This document shows positions 44,496 to 51,835 of a stretch of DNA of 64,000 nucleotides, one piece after another. Under the pieces are notes generated by a model that made no database searches, was not told the DNA's origin, and worked only from the letters and a program-made list of their open reading frames with translations. The position numbers and the translations under genes are program-made. The stretch comes from Pseudomonas iridis (lineage in GTDB: Bacteria > Pseudomonadota > Gammaproteobacteria > Pseudomonadales > Pseudomonadaceae). The DNA lies in NCBI RefSeq assembly GCF_017980685.1, contig NZ_JACXXO010000011.1, positions 62,001 through 126,000 of the forward strand, given 5' to 3'. Position 1 is the first letter of the stretch. Each line of letters starts with the position of its first letter.

Positions 44496-45656
44496 TTGCA
44501 AACTAATGAATTAAAGATTGCTCGAGTTTCGACAGTTCCGCTCTTTGTGGTCGCCCACCTACAAGCTCAGATCCAAGCGTTGAGCGCTGCCGGTATGGCG
44601 GTCACGGTCATTACCAGTCGCGACGAAATGAGTGATGAGCTTACGAAAAATAAGAACTTGACCTATGTGCCTGTAAATATTGAGCGAGAAATCAATCTCG
44701 TCCAGGATTTTTTAAGTCTCGTCGCTCTGATTCGTATTTTCAGAAAAAACAAATTCGATATCATTCATTCAACTACTCCCAAAGCCGGATTGCTTTGCGC
44801 GATTGCAGGTGTTTTTTCGGGTACGAAGATTCGATTGCATACGTTTACAGGGCAGCCGTGGGCTACCATGACTGGTGTCAAACGATCAATATTGAAATTG
44901 TGCGACAGAATTATCGGTTTGTTGAACACTCATTGTTATGCTGATAGTGAAAGTCAGAAAAATTTCCTCATTTCCTGCGGGATAATCAACGCTAAAAAGA
45001 TCTCGGTAATAGGTGTGGGTTCTATTGCCGGTATCGATTTGAATCGGTTTGATCCATCCCGGTACACTTCGGAACAGCTAAGTCTGTTGCGTGCCGATCT
45101 GGATATTCCAGAATCGGGTAAAATTCTTTTGTTTGTTGGTAGAATTACACCTGACAAAGGCATTAAGGAACTTGTTTCTGCATTTGCCGAGATCGTGAAT
45201 AAAGACAGCAATATCTATCTTGTGTTTGTTGGGCCATTCGAGTCTGCCGGAGAGAATATCATCGCGCAGATTGCAGATGTGAACGTGCGGAAAAATATTA
45301 AGACAGTTGGCTATTGCAATGAGCCGGAAAAATATATGGCGCTCGCCGATCTGCTATGTCTCCCAAGTTATAGGGAAGGATTTGGCACAGTCGTTATCGA
45401 AGCCGCAGCCATGGGAACGCCCACGATTGGTACCGATATCTATGGTTTGTCAGATGCAATAGTCGATGGTGAAACGGGGGTTTTAGTTCCAGTCAGAGAC
45501 GCTGTTGCGCTTGAGGCAGCGATTCTGTCTACTCTGAACAATGCCCCGTTAATTTCGGCGATGGGTACTGCTGCCCGAGATCGTGCGTGCAGCGATTTTG
45601 GCGCGAACAATTGTTCAGATTTGTTGATCAATGAGTACAGGGGCTTTTCAAGCTGA
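44496..45656 (+). CDS. Glycosyltransferase family 4 (GT-B)
   Basis: 386-aa GT-B enzyme. The C-terminal half has ILLFVGRITPDKGIKELV and the nucleotide-binding PSYREGFGTVVIEAAAMGTP (E-x7-E type). The start is TTG 44496, with AAGGGAGA seven bases before it; no in-frame ATG is near. It adds a sugar of the O-unit; FTGQPWATMTG is shared with FucNAc/QuiNAc-linked glycosyltransferases of pseudomonads (weak memory-based link). Its last codons run into the remnant of a wbpV-like gene start. Confidence 0.88.
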   Translation: MQTNELKIARVSTVPLFVVAHLQAQIQALSAAGMAVTVITSRDEMSDELTKNKNLTYVPVNIEREINLVQDFLSLVALIRIFRKNKFDIIHSTTPKAGLLCAIAGVFSGTKIRLHTFTGQPWATMTGVKRSILKLCDRIIGLLNTHCYADSESQKNFLISCGIINAKKISVIGVGSIAGIDLNRFDPSRYTSEQLSLLRADLDIPESGKILLFVGRITPDKGIKELVSAFAEIVNKDSNIYLVFVGPFESAGENIIAQIADVNVRKNIKTVGYCNEPEKYMALADLLCLPSYREGFGTVVIEAAAMGTPTIGTDIYGLSDAIVDGETGVLVPVRDAVALEAAILSTLNNAPLISAMGTAARDRACSDFGANNCSDLLINEYRGFSS

Positions 45657-45790
45657 CTGTTGATGTACGTCGAGTGCCTAAGCGAGTCTTGCTTTCTGAA
45701 GCGACCGGGTTCGTTGGGTCGGCATTGGTCGATGCAATGAGACCGTGCCGTGCAGGAGTTGTACCCAGGGAAATCGTCGGCATCAAGTAG
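45646..45790 (+). pseudogene. Remnant of the 5' end of a wbpV-like epimerase gene
   Basis: Reading from 45,653 gives LTVDVRRVPKRVLLSEATGFVGSALVDAM before the match is lost and a TAG ends the frame at 45,790. The intact gene at 49,715 begins LTVDIDHLPLRVLVTGANGFVGSALVRAL. Bases also match upstream: TTTCAAGCTGACTGTTGAT (45,646) against TTTCAAATTGACTGTTGAT (49,708). The NAD motif is broken (SEATGFVG for TGANGFVG) and no later part of the gene can be followed. It is a degenerate fragment left by duplication or replacement; the stop codon of the preceding glycosyltransferase lies inside the matching bases. Confidence 0.75.
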
Positions 45791-46306
45791 CCGCGATACC
45801 GTTCGAGCAGACGCAACCGAACGTCCTGGGCTCGCCTGGTTGAGCAGTCGAATAGGATTACCGTCGGATTAGGCGCCCCGCCGAATTTTACGCGCGTAGA
45901 GGTGGGCTGGTCGATGCTCGATCAGGCTCTGATTCCGCCGGAATTCAGAGTGTCGGTGGGTGCGTTTGGTATCGATGCGACGTGAATTGATACGCATGCC
46001 TCCGAAGTGCTCGTGAACTGTTTTCCTCTATTCAGATGTCGAAACAGGGCACATGTCGCGTCAACGAAACAATACCTAACAGGTCCAGAGTCGCTGTGGC
46101 GAAACCCACGCCACCTCGATCGAGATTACTGCCAGCGTCACCCTCATAAATGCGCTTCCGGAATCCCAGATACAAAAGCACGATGTTGAGAAATTCGACG
46201 GTGTAATCGGGCCAGGTTCAGGGAAATAACACAGTTCTTCGCAACACCCGAACCGGCAGTAAGCCGGCCTGGGAGACCCGATAGAAGTTCCAAGGCCGAA
46301 GTAGCG
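45791..46306. other. Apparently non-coding, decayed region
   Basis: About 500 bases between the wbpV remnant and the convergent aminotransferase gene. Only short frames without ribosome-binding sites occur, with stops in all frames. I could not align it to any gene in the window. No intact insertion-sequence ends were seen. Most likely decayed O-antigen DNA left by the rearrangement that placed the inverted trio here. Confidence 0.55.
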
Positions 46307-47485
46307 CTAGGGCTTACTGGCTTGCTGCATTACGCTGCAAATCACGTCGCAGGTCTTATCGATTTCGGCTTCAGTCAGCGTCGGATGCACCATGAACATC
46401 AGGCTTGTCTCTCCCAACTCTTTCGCTACAGCCAGTCGTTCCTCTGGGCGCCAGCCGGTATCATCAAACGCTTTCTCGAGATACACCTCAGAGCAGGATC
46501 CAGAAAAACATGGGACTCCAAGCTCGGAAATAGCGGACAGAATCCGGTCGCGGTTCCAGTCGGCCTTCAGCTGCTCTGGCTCTACGAACACATAACATTT
46601 ATAAGCAGCGTGAACGCAGTTTTCAGGAACCACTGGAGCACGCAAACCTTTAAGCTCACGAGAAACCGACCAAATGCGTTCCGCATAATTGATTCGGCTG
46701 GCACGCCACTCGGCCATGCGCCGCAGCTGAATCCGGCCTATGACTCCTTGCACTTCTATCATTCGCCAGTTCGTACCGAAGCTTTCATGCAACCAACGGA
46801 AGCCTGATTGATGCTCGCGTTCGTAAATGGCTTCCCAGCTCTTGCCATGATCCTTGTAAGACCACATTTTCAACCAGAGACTACGATCATTCGTCGTAAC
46901 CATCCCACCCTCACCCCCGGTGGTCATAATCTTGTCTTGGCAAAATGACCAGGCACCTATATGACCAATGGAGCCCACAGGACGCCCGTTATACGTAGCA
47001 CCATGTGCTTGGGCGCAGTCTTCGATTACCTTGAGGTCATGGAGGGCTGCAAGCTCCATGATCGGGTCCATATCGCATGGCCAACCAGCCAGATGCACGC
47101 AGATCACACCGCGGGTACGGGGAGTCAGTACAGCCTGGATTGTCTGCGCGGTAATGTTCTGGGAGTCGCGGTCGACCTCGGCAAAGACCGGGATTGCACC
47201 GGCATTGACGATGCTGGAAACCGACGCCAGAAAAGTCCGGGGGGTGACGATGACTTCGTCTCCGGGCCCGATTCCCAGACCATTTAAAGCAAGATCAAGT
47301 GCAACAGTACCGTTCGCCAGGGCGATGGCGTATTCCGTGCCTGCCCAAGTGGCAAACTCCTTCTCAAATTCGCGGCACTCTTGCCCGGTCCAATAGTTAA
47401 CTTTATTGGAAAGAATCAGATCGCGAACGGCATCGGCCTCTTCCTCTGTGAACGAAGGCCAAGGAGAAAATGGGGAATTCAACAC
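46307..47485 (-). CDS. DegT/DnrJ/EryC1/StrS aminotransferase, PglE-like
   Basis: 392-aa PLP enzyme with Lys185 in WSFCQDKIMTTGGEGG and the VIEDCAQAHGA motif. With the acetyltransferase and PglC-like transferase encoded just upstream on the same strand, it fits the bacillosamine route: amination of UDP-4-keto-6-deoxy-GlcNAc (product of WbpM/PglF) to UDP-4-amino-4,6-dideoxy-GlcNAc. Other 4-aminations (perosamine type) use similar enzymes, so the substrate is inferred from neighbours. 85 nt separate it from the acetyltransferase gene. Last gene of the leftward trio. Confidence 0.85.
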   Translation of the reverse strand: MLNSPFSPWPSFTEEEADAVRDLILSNKVNYWTGQECREFEKEFATWAGTEYAIALANGTVALDLALNGLGIGPGDEVIVTPRTFLASVSSIVNAGAIPVFAEVDRDSQNITAQTIQAVLTPRTRGVICVHLAGWPCDMDPIMELAALHDLKVIEDCAQAHGATYNGRPVGSIGHIGAWSFCQDKIMTTGGEGGMVTTNDRSLWLKMWSYKDHGKSWEAIYEREHQSGFRWLHESFGTNWRMIEVQGVIGRIQLRRMAEWRASRINYAERIWSVSRELKGLRAPVVPENCVHAAYKCYVFVEPEQLKADWNRDRILSAISELGVPCFSGSCSEVYLEKAFDDTGWRPEERLAVAKELGETSLMFMVHPTLTEAEIDKTCDVICSVMQQASKP

Positions 47486-47570
47486 GGTTTTTACCTGCCA
47501 TCCGTAATTTAAAAAGAACCGTCGAAAATTCGAACGGCTAATCAGTCACATTTATCCGATGCCTGGACAT

Positions 47571-48197
47571 TCAGGACCTGACAATCGCTCGAGCGGGAAC
47601 CCCAGCCACAGTGCTGTTATCAGAGATATCGCAGACCACTGCGGAACCGGCACCAACCATCACGTTGGAGCCTATCCTGAGCATCTGCCTGACGCAGGCG
47701 CCGATACCTATCCAGCTGCCGTCACCTATGTTCACGAAGCCTGCCAAGCGAGCCCCTGGACTGATATGCACGCACAAACCAAGAATGCAGTCATGATCAA
47801 CGCTGCAGCCCGTGTTCAGAATCGCCCCTTCACCGACTGTCGCATAGGCATTGACCACTGCCGATGCAAACACCACGGTTCCAGCCCCAATCTTAGCGTA
47901 TTGGCTTATGACCGAAGAGGGGTGGACCAGCGAAGGAATTTGCGCACCTGAAGCCTTCAGTTCGTCAATTTTGCTGCGGCGGACACTGTTGTTGCCAATT
48001 GCTACCAGGACACCGTCGAACTCTTGCGCGCGGCGGAGCAAGTCCTGGGTTGTTCCAACTACCGGCCACATCCCGATGGATGAAACCTGAGGCCATGCAT
48101 CATCAAAGAACTCGATGCCTCGCCATCCACAACATTCAGCCGTGTCGGCGACAACCTTGCCGTGACCACTAGCACCGAGAATAGCCAATCTCTTCAT
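47571..48197 (-). CDS. PglD/NeuD-family sugar N-acetyltransferase
   Basis: 208 aa: an N-terminal Rossmann-like nucleotide-sugar domain (LAILGASGHGKVVAD, residues 5-18) and a C-terminal left-handed beta-helix with hexapeptide repeats. The catalytic His135 lies in CSVDHDCILG, as in PglD; the end NSTVAGVPARAIVRS closes the acetyl-CoA site. It would acetylate the 4-amino group made by the PglE-like enzyme to give UDP-di-N-acetylbacillosamine. ATG 48197 overlaps the PglC-like stop by 4 nt. Confidence 0.88.
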   Translation of the reverse strand: MKRLAILGASGHGKVVADTAECCGWRGIEFFDDAWPQVSSIGMWPVVGTTQDLLRRAQEFDGVLVAIGNNSVRRSKIDELKASGAQIPSLVHPSSVISQYAKIGAGTVVFASAVVNAYATVGEGAILNTGCSVDHDCILGLCVHISPGARLAGFVNIGDGSWIGIGACVRQMLRIGSNVMVGAGSAVVCDISDNSTVAGVPARAIVRS

Positions 48198-48790
48198 TTT
48201 TTGGACCCGGTGAACTTGGTCATTGTGACTTCACCTTGAGCACTGATCCCATCCCTGATCAAAACTTTTTTGACAGTGAGAAAGATAATCTTGAGGTCGA
48301 GCCAAAGTGACTGATTATCTACATACCACACATCCAGTTTGAACTTTTCCTCCCAGGACAGTGCGTTGCGGCCATTTATCTGAGCCCACCCAGTGACGCC
48401 CGGGCGTGCGTCATGCCTACGAACCTGTATTGTATCGTACAGAGGCAAGTACTCCATCAACAGTGGACGAGGCCCAACCAGACTCATATCCCCCTTTAGG
48501 ACGTTCCACAACTCAGGCAACTCATCCAGGCTGCTGGATCGAAGAAAGCTGCCAAAACCCGTCATTCGCTGCGAGTCGGGCAAGGGGTTACCGTTGGCGT
48601 CCAGCGCGTCCCGCATCGTGCGAAACTTGACCATTTCAAAGGGTTTACCACCTAGACCCGGCCTGACCTGTCGAAACAAAATCGGTGATCCCAATCGCTT
48701 GCGAATCAAGTATGCGACTATCACGATCACGGGAGACAAGACAATCAACCCGGCCATGGAGGCCACAATATCGAATAAGCGTTTTGACAT
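48194..48790 (-). CDS. PglC-like monotopic phosphoglycosyl transferase (initiating sugar transferase)
   Basis: 198-aa minimal bacterial sugar transferase that attaches a sugar-1-phosphate to undecaprenyl phosphate. It has the re-entrant membrane helix with Ser19-Pro20 (LIVLSPVIVIVAYLI), the catalytic Asp89-Glu90 in SSSLDELPEL and the GDMSLVGPRPLL and RPGVTGWAQINGRN blocks. Length and sequence resemble Campylobacter PglC, including the C-terminal GVTxxKFxG-like end (GEVTMTKFTGSKK). AAGGA precedes ATG 48790. It is a second initiator in a locus that also encodes WbpL, from an unrelated superfamily. Confidence 0.9.
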   Translation of the reverse strand: MSKRLFDIVASMAGLIVLSPVIVIVAYLIRKRLGSPILFRQVRPGLGGKPFEMVKFRTMRDALDANGNPLPDSQRMTGFGSFLRSSSLDELPELWNVLKGDMSLVGPRPLLMEYLPLYDTIQVRRHDARPGVTGWAQINGRNALSWEEKFKLDVWYVDNQSLWLDLKIIFLTVKKVLIRDGISAQGEVTMTKFTGSKK

Positions 48791-49714
48791 CGGAGATCCT
48801 TGAAAAACATATTATCGTTGGAGAAAAAAGCGTTGGAAATCATTTCATCAAACGCTTGAAATGCTCGCCGGAAAGCTCGAAACCGATTTGAAATGACAGT
48901 TCTTTTTCGATAGAACTCAGCCCAATTCTCAGCCATGGTGCTGCGTCTCTCAATCGAGACATCCAGCAACGCCGGGATCGCATCCGCAAGTGCCTACGGA
49001 TCATCCGACTTGCTACAACGCCACAACCAGCCTAGCGCACCGGATCTGCGGCATCGCCGTTCACAGCTATTAAAATCGGCTTCCTGTCTGCAATGTATGC
49101 TTGGGTTCTGGGGGGATCGTGTTGGTGAACACACGAACCGAAGCAATAACTTGATCGTCGCCACGCTGCTGGCGGATCAGGCTCAGCGGCTCAGGTCTGC
49201 GCATCGCCAGCCGGCAGGCGACGAATTTCGCCGCTTATGATGCCACACTGAGGCGTTTTTTTGCCCCTCCGTTTAGCTGCCACACGTTTTTCACCCTAGC
49301 GACTTTGCTACCATCCAGGCTCATTGGCCATTCGCCTCCCAGGCTCACGAGAAAATGCCAAAACCAAAAGGCCCCCCGGTCACGGTTCGAGAAACTTCAA
49401 TACGCGCGGAGTCCTGGAGAACCTCCAGAATTTTAATTCGTTGGTAGAGCAAATGAAATTCGAACACTTGCAGATTCAGCGGCAAAACCATGGACCTATA
49501 CATAGGGTGGCGCCCAGGAATGCGCTACTGGCCATCAATACCATGGCTTGAGCCCATGCATGAATGCGTGGCTACTCTCGACACGAATAAGACTCGCGGG
49601 GTCGATGGTTTCTCGCTGTACGATCGTGCGCTTTGGCTTGTAAAAACATAAAAATAGTTTGTTGTTCCGATGAGCCGAAAAATACGTGGCTCTCGATTAC
49701 GAGGAGGTTTCAAA
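48791..49714. other. Long region without a recognisable gene
   Basis: 924 bases between the divergent PglC-like and wbpV-like genes. The left 150 bases are A+T-rich and should hold the promoter of the inverted trio. The remainder has several short frames on both strands (for example 48,935-49,240, 49,324-49,551), none with a good ribosome-binding site or recognisable family. Together with 45,646-46,306 it brackets the inverted trio, so decayed mobile or O-antigen DNA is the likely content; I could not identify it. Confidence 0.55.
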
Positions 49715-50701
49715 TTGACTGTTGATATAGATCACTTACCTCTGCGAGTCCTGGTCACCGGGGCAAATGGCTTCGTTGGATCTGCATTGGTCAGAGCTCT
49801 GGATAACCACTCGGGTTTTTTGCCGGTTTCCGTCGTGCGTTCAAAGGTAAATTCGCCTGTAGCAAACACCCAATCATTCTGTATCCCCGATATCTCATCC
49901 TCAACCGAATGGGGGAATTGTTTAAAGGGCGTAGCGGTTATCGTTCATGCTGCTGCACGGGTGCATGTGATGAAGGAGGTCGCCGTGGATGCGTTATCCG
50001 AGTTTCGGAGGGTCAATGTCGAGGGCACGGTCAATCTTGCCCGGCAAGCTGCGCAAGCCGGGGTTAAAAGGTTTGTCTTTATCAGTTCCATTAAAGTGAA
50101 TGGCGAGGCGACGGAGCCTGGTCACCCGTTCACTGCTGACGATGTTCCGGCGCCATCCGACCCCTACGGCATTTCCAAGAAAGAGGCGGAAGAGGCGTTA
50201 CTCGCCCTTTCGCGCGAAACGGGGATGGAGGTTGTAATCATTCGCCCCACCTTGATTTATGGTCCGAGCGTCAAGGCAAATTTTCTGAACATGATGACGT
50301 GGCTCAAAAAAGGCATACCTCTGCCTTTTGGCGCCATTAATAATAGGCGCAGTTTGGTTTCACTCGAAAACTTGGTCAGTTTGATTTTGGTTTGCCTGAC
50401 GCATCATAATGCCGCCGGTCAAATATTCTTAGTCAGCGATGGCGTTGACCTGTCTACGACTGAGTTGCTGACCCGCACCGCCGAAGCTCTAGGTGTCAAA
50501 AGTCGTTTGCTTCCCGTGCCTGAACGATTGTTGATTTTCTGTGCAGCTGCTTTGGGGCGGCGAGCATTGTCTCAGCGGTTGTGCGGATCACTGCAGGTTG
50601 ATATCAGTAAAACCCAAACTTTATTGGGTTGGAATTCGCCAGTTTCGGTACAAGATGCCTTGAATAGAACGACTAAAGATTTTTTGGAATATCGTAGATG
50701 A
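49715..50701 (+). CDS. WbpV-like nucleotide-sugar epimerase/4-ketoreductase (SDR)
   Basis: 328 aa. The NAD motif is VTGANGFVG, Ser in FISSIKVNGE, and YGISKKEAE gives the Tyr/Lys pair. In Pseudomonas O-antigen loci the gene directly before wbpL and wbpM is usually of the WbpV/WbjF type, which acts on UDP-4-keto-6-deoxy-GlcNAc from WbpM to give UDP-QuiNAc or UDP-FucNAc, the substrate of WbpL. The start is TTG 49715, with AGGAGG seven bases before it; an ATG at 49670 has no such site. Its stop overlaps wbpL by 4 nt. Confidence 0.87.
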   Translation: MTVDIDHLPLRVLVTGANGFVGSALVRALDNHSGFLPVSVVRSKVNSPVANTQSFCIPDISSSTEWGNCLKGVAVIVHAAARVHVMKEVAVDALSEFRRVNVEGTVNLARQAAQAGVKRFVFISSIKVNGEATEPGHPFTADDVPAPSDPYGISKKEAEEALLALSRETGMEVVIIRPTLIYGPSVKANFLNMMTWLKKGIPLPFGAINNRRSLVSLENLVSLILVCLTHHNAAGQIFLVSDGVDLSTTELLTRTAEALGVKSRLLPVPERLLIFCAAALGRRALSQRLCGSLQVDISKTQTLLGWNSPVSVQDALNRTTKDFLEYRR

Positions 50702-51714
50702 CTAACTTGTATTGGATTTTATCGTTGGCGCTTGCTGGTGCACTCATTGGAACAGCTGCATTGCGTCGATATGCCCTCTCCAATAGTCTGATAGATATTC
50801 CGAATGCGCGAAGTTCTCATGAACTACCTACCCCAACGGGGGGCGGTGTGGCCATTGCCGTCTCATTTGTATTGAGCGCGGTTTTGCTTGCACTGACAGG
50901 ATTGGTTCAATGGTCCCTCATAGGGGCAATCGCGGTGTCTGGGGGCGGAGTCACTATCATCGGTTTGCTCGACGATTACTCCCATACTCCAGCCCGTTGG
51001 CGGTTATTTTGCCATTTTGTCGCTGCGATCACGGGATTGATTATTATCGGCGGATTGGCGCCTATTCCCGTATTCGGGATGTCGTTGGATTTGGCTTGGG
51101 CCGGTTACGTGTTTGGAAGTTTTTATCTTGTCTGGTTGTTGAATCTTTATAACTTCATGGACGGTATAGATGGATTGGCAAGTATGGAAGCCATATTTGC
51201 TTGCCTGGGCGGGGCGCTACTTTATGTTGTTTCCGGACACATCGAATTTGTGTGGGGTCCGATAGTGCTGTCCTTGGCAGTGGCGGGTTTTCTGTATTGG
51301 AATTTTCCCCCGGCGCGTATTTTTATGGGGGATGCGGGTAGCGGGTTCCTGGGGCTTACGCTGGGTCTCTTGTCTTTGCAAGCAGCGTGGGTCGACCCTG
51401 CATTATTATGGGGGTGGCTCATCCTGCTGGGCGTATTCATCGTCGATGCGACCTCTACCCTTGTTGTCCGACTGGTCAAGGGTGACAAGGTTTACGAGGC
51501 TCATCGCAGCCATGCCTACCAATATGCATCACGTCAGTTTGGTGGGCACTTAGCCATCACTTTGTCCGTTACCTGTATCAACCTGATCTGGCTGTTACCG
51601 GTTGCCATTTTGGTGGCCCTTGGAAGTTTGGAGGGGGTTGTCGGTTTGTTGATAGCCTACGTACCGTTGACTCTTTTGGCCTTGCGGTTCAAGGCAGGTC
51701 AACGCGAAGGTTGA
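50698..51714 (+). CDS. wbpL: WbpL, undecaprenyl-phosphate glycosyl-1-phosphate transferase (MraY/WecA family)
   Basis: 338-aa polytopic membrane enzyme with about ten TM segments. GLLDDYSHTP, LLNLYNFMDGIDGLA, FMGDAGSGFLG and AHRSHAYQY are the conserved cytoplasmic loops. It starts the O-unit (and, in P. aeruginosa, also the common A-band polymer) by transferring FucNAc/QuiNAc-1-P or GlcNAc-1-P to undecaprenyl phosphate. ATG 50698 overlaps the preceding stop. Confidence 0.93.
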   Translation: MTNLYWILSLALAGALIGTAALRRYALSNSLIDIPNARSSHELPTPTGGGVAIAVSFVLSAVLLALTGLVQWSLIGAIAVSGGGVTIIGLLDDYSHTPARWRLFCHFVAAITGLIIIGGLAPIPVFGMSLDLAWAGYVFGSFYLVWLLNLYNFMDGIDGLASMEAIFACLGGALLYVVSGHIEFVWGPIVLSLAVAGFLYWNFPPARIFMGDAGSGFLGLTLGLLSLQAAWVDPALLWGWLILLGVFIVDATSTLVVRLVKGDKVYEAHRSHAYQYASRQFGGHLAITLSVTCINLIWLLPVAILVALGSLEGVVGLLIAYVPLTLLALRFKAGQREG

Positions 51715-51835
51715 GTCGGTTCTTCTTCCCGGTGCGATTTTCAGGGTGCGCAGGGTAAAGAGCCTTGATGTCAATTGAGATAAACCCTCTTGAGCTTTAA
51801 GCTTGTCGCTTGATTATTTTGAAAAGGATATTGAA

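Noticed and set aside
45671..46306. Possibility that the decayed region is the rest of the wbpV-like gene
   Set aside because: Beyond about 45,745 I could not match it to any later part of the gene at 49,715, so only the 5' fragment is claimed.
48935..49240. Frame of 101 codons in the gap before the wbpV-like gene
   Set aside because: Looked for transposase or glycosyltransferase resemblance and found none; no ribosome site. Kept only as part of the undefined region.
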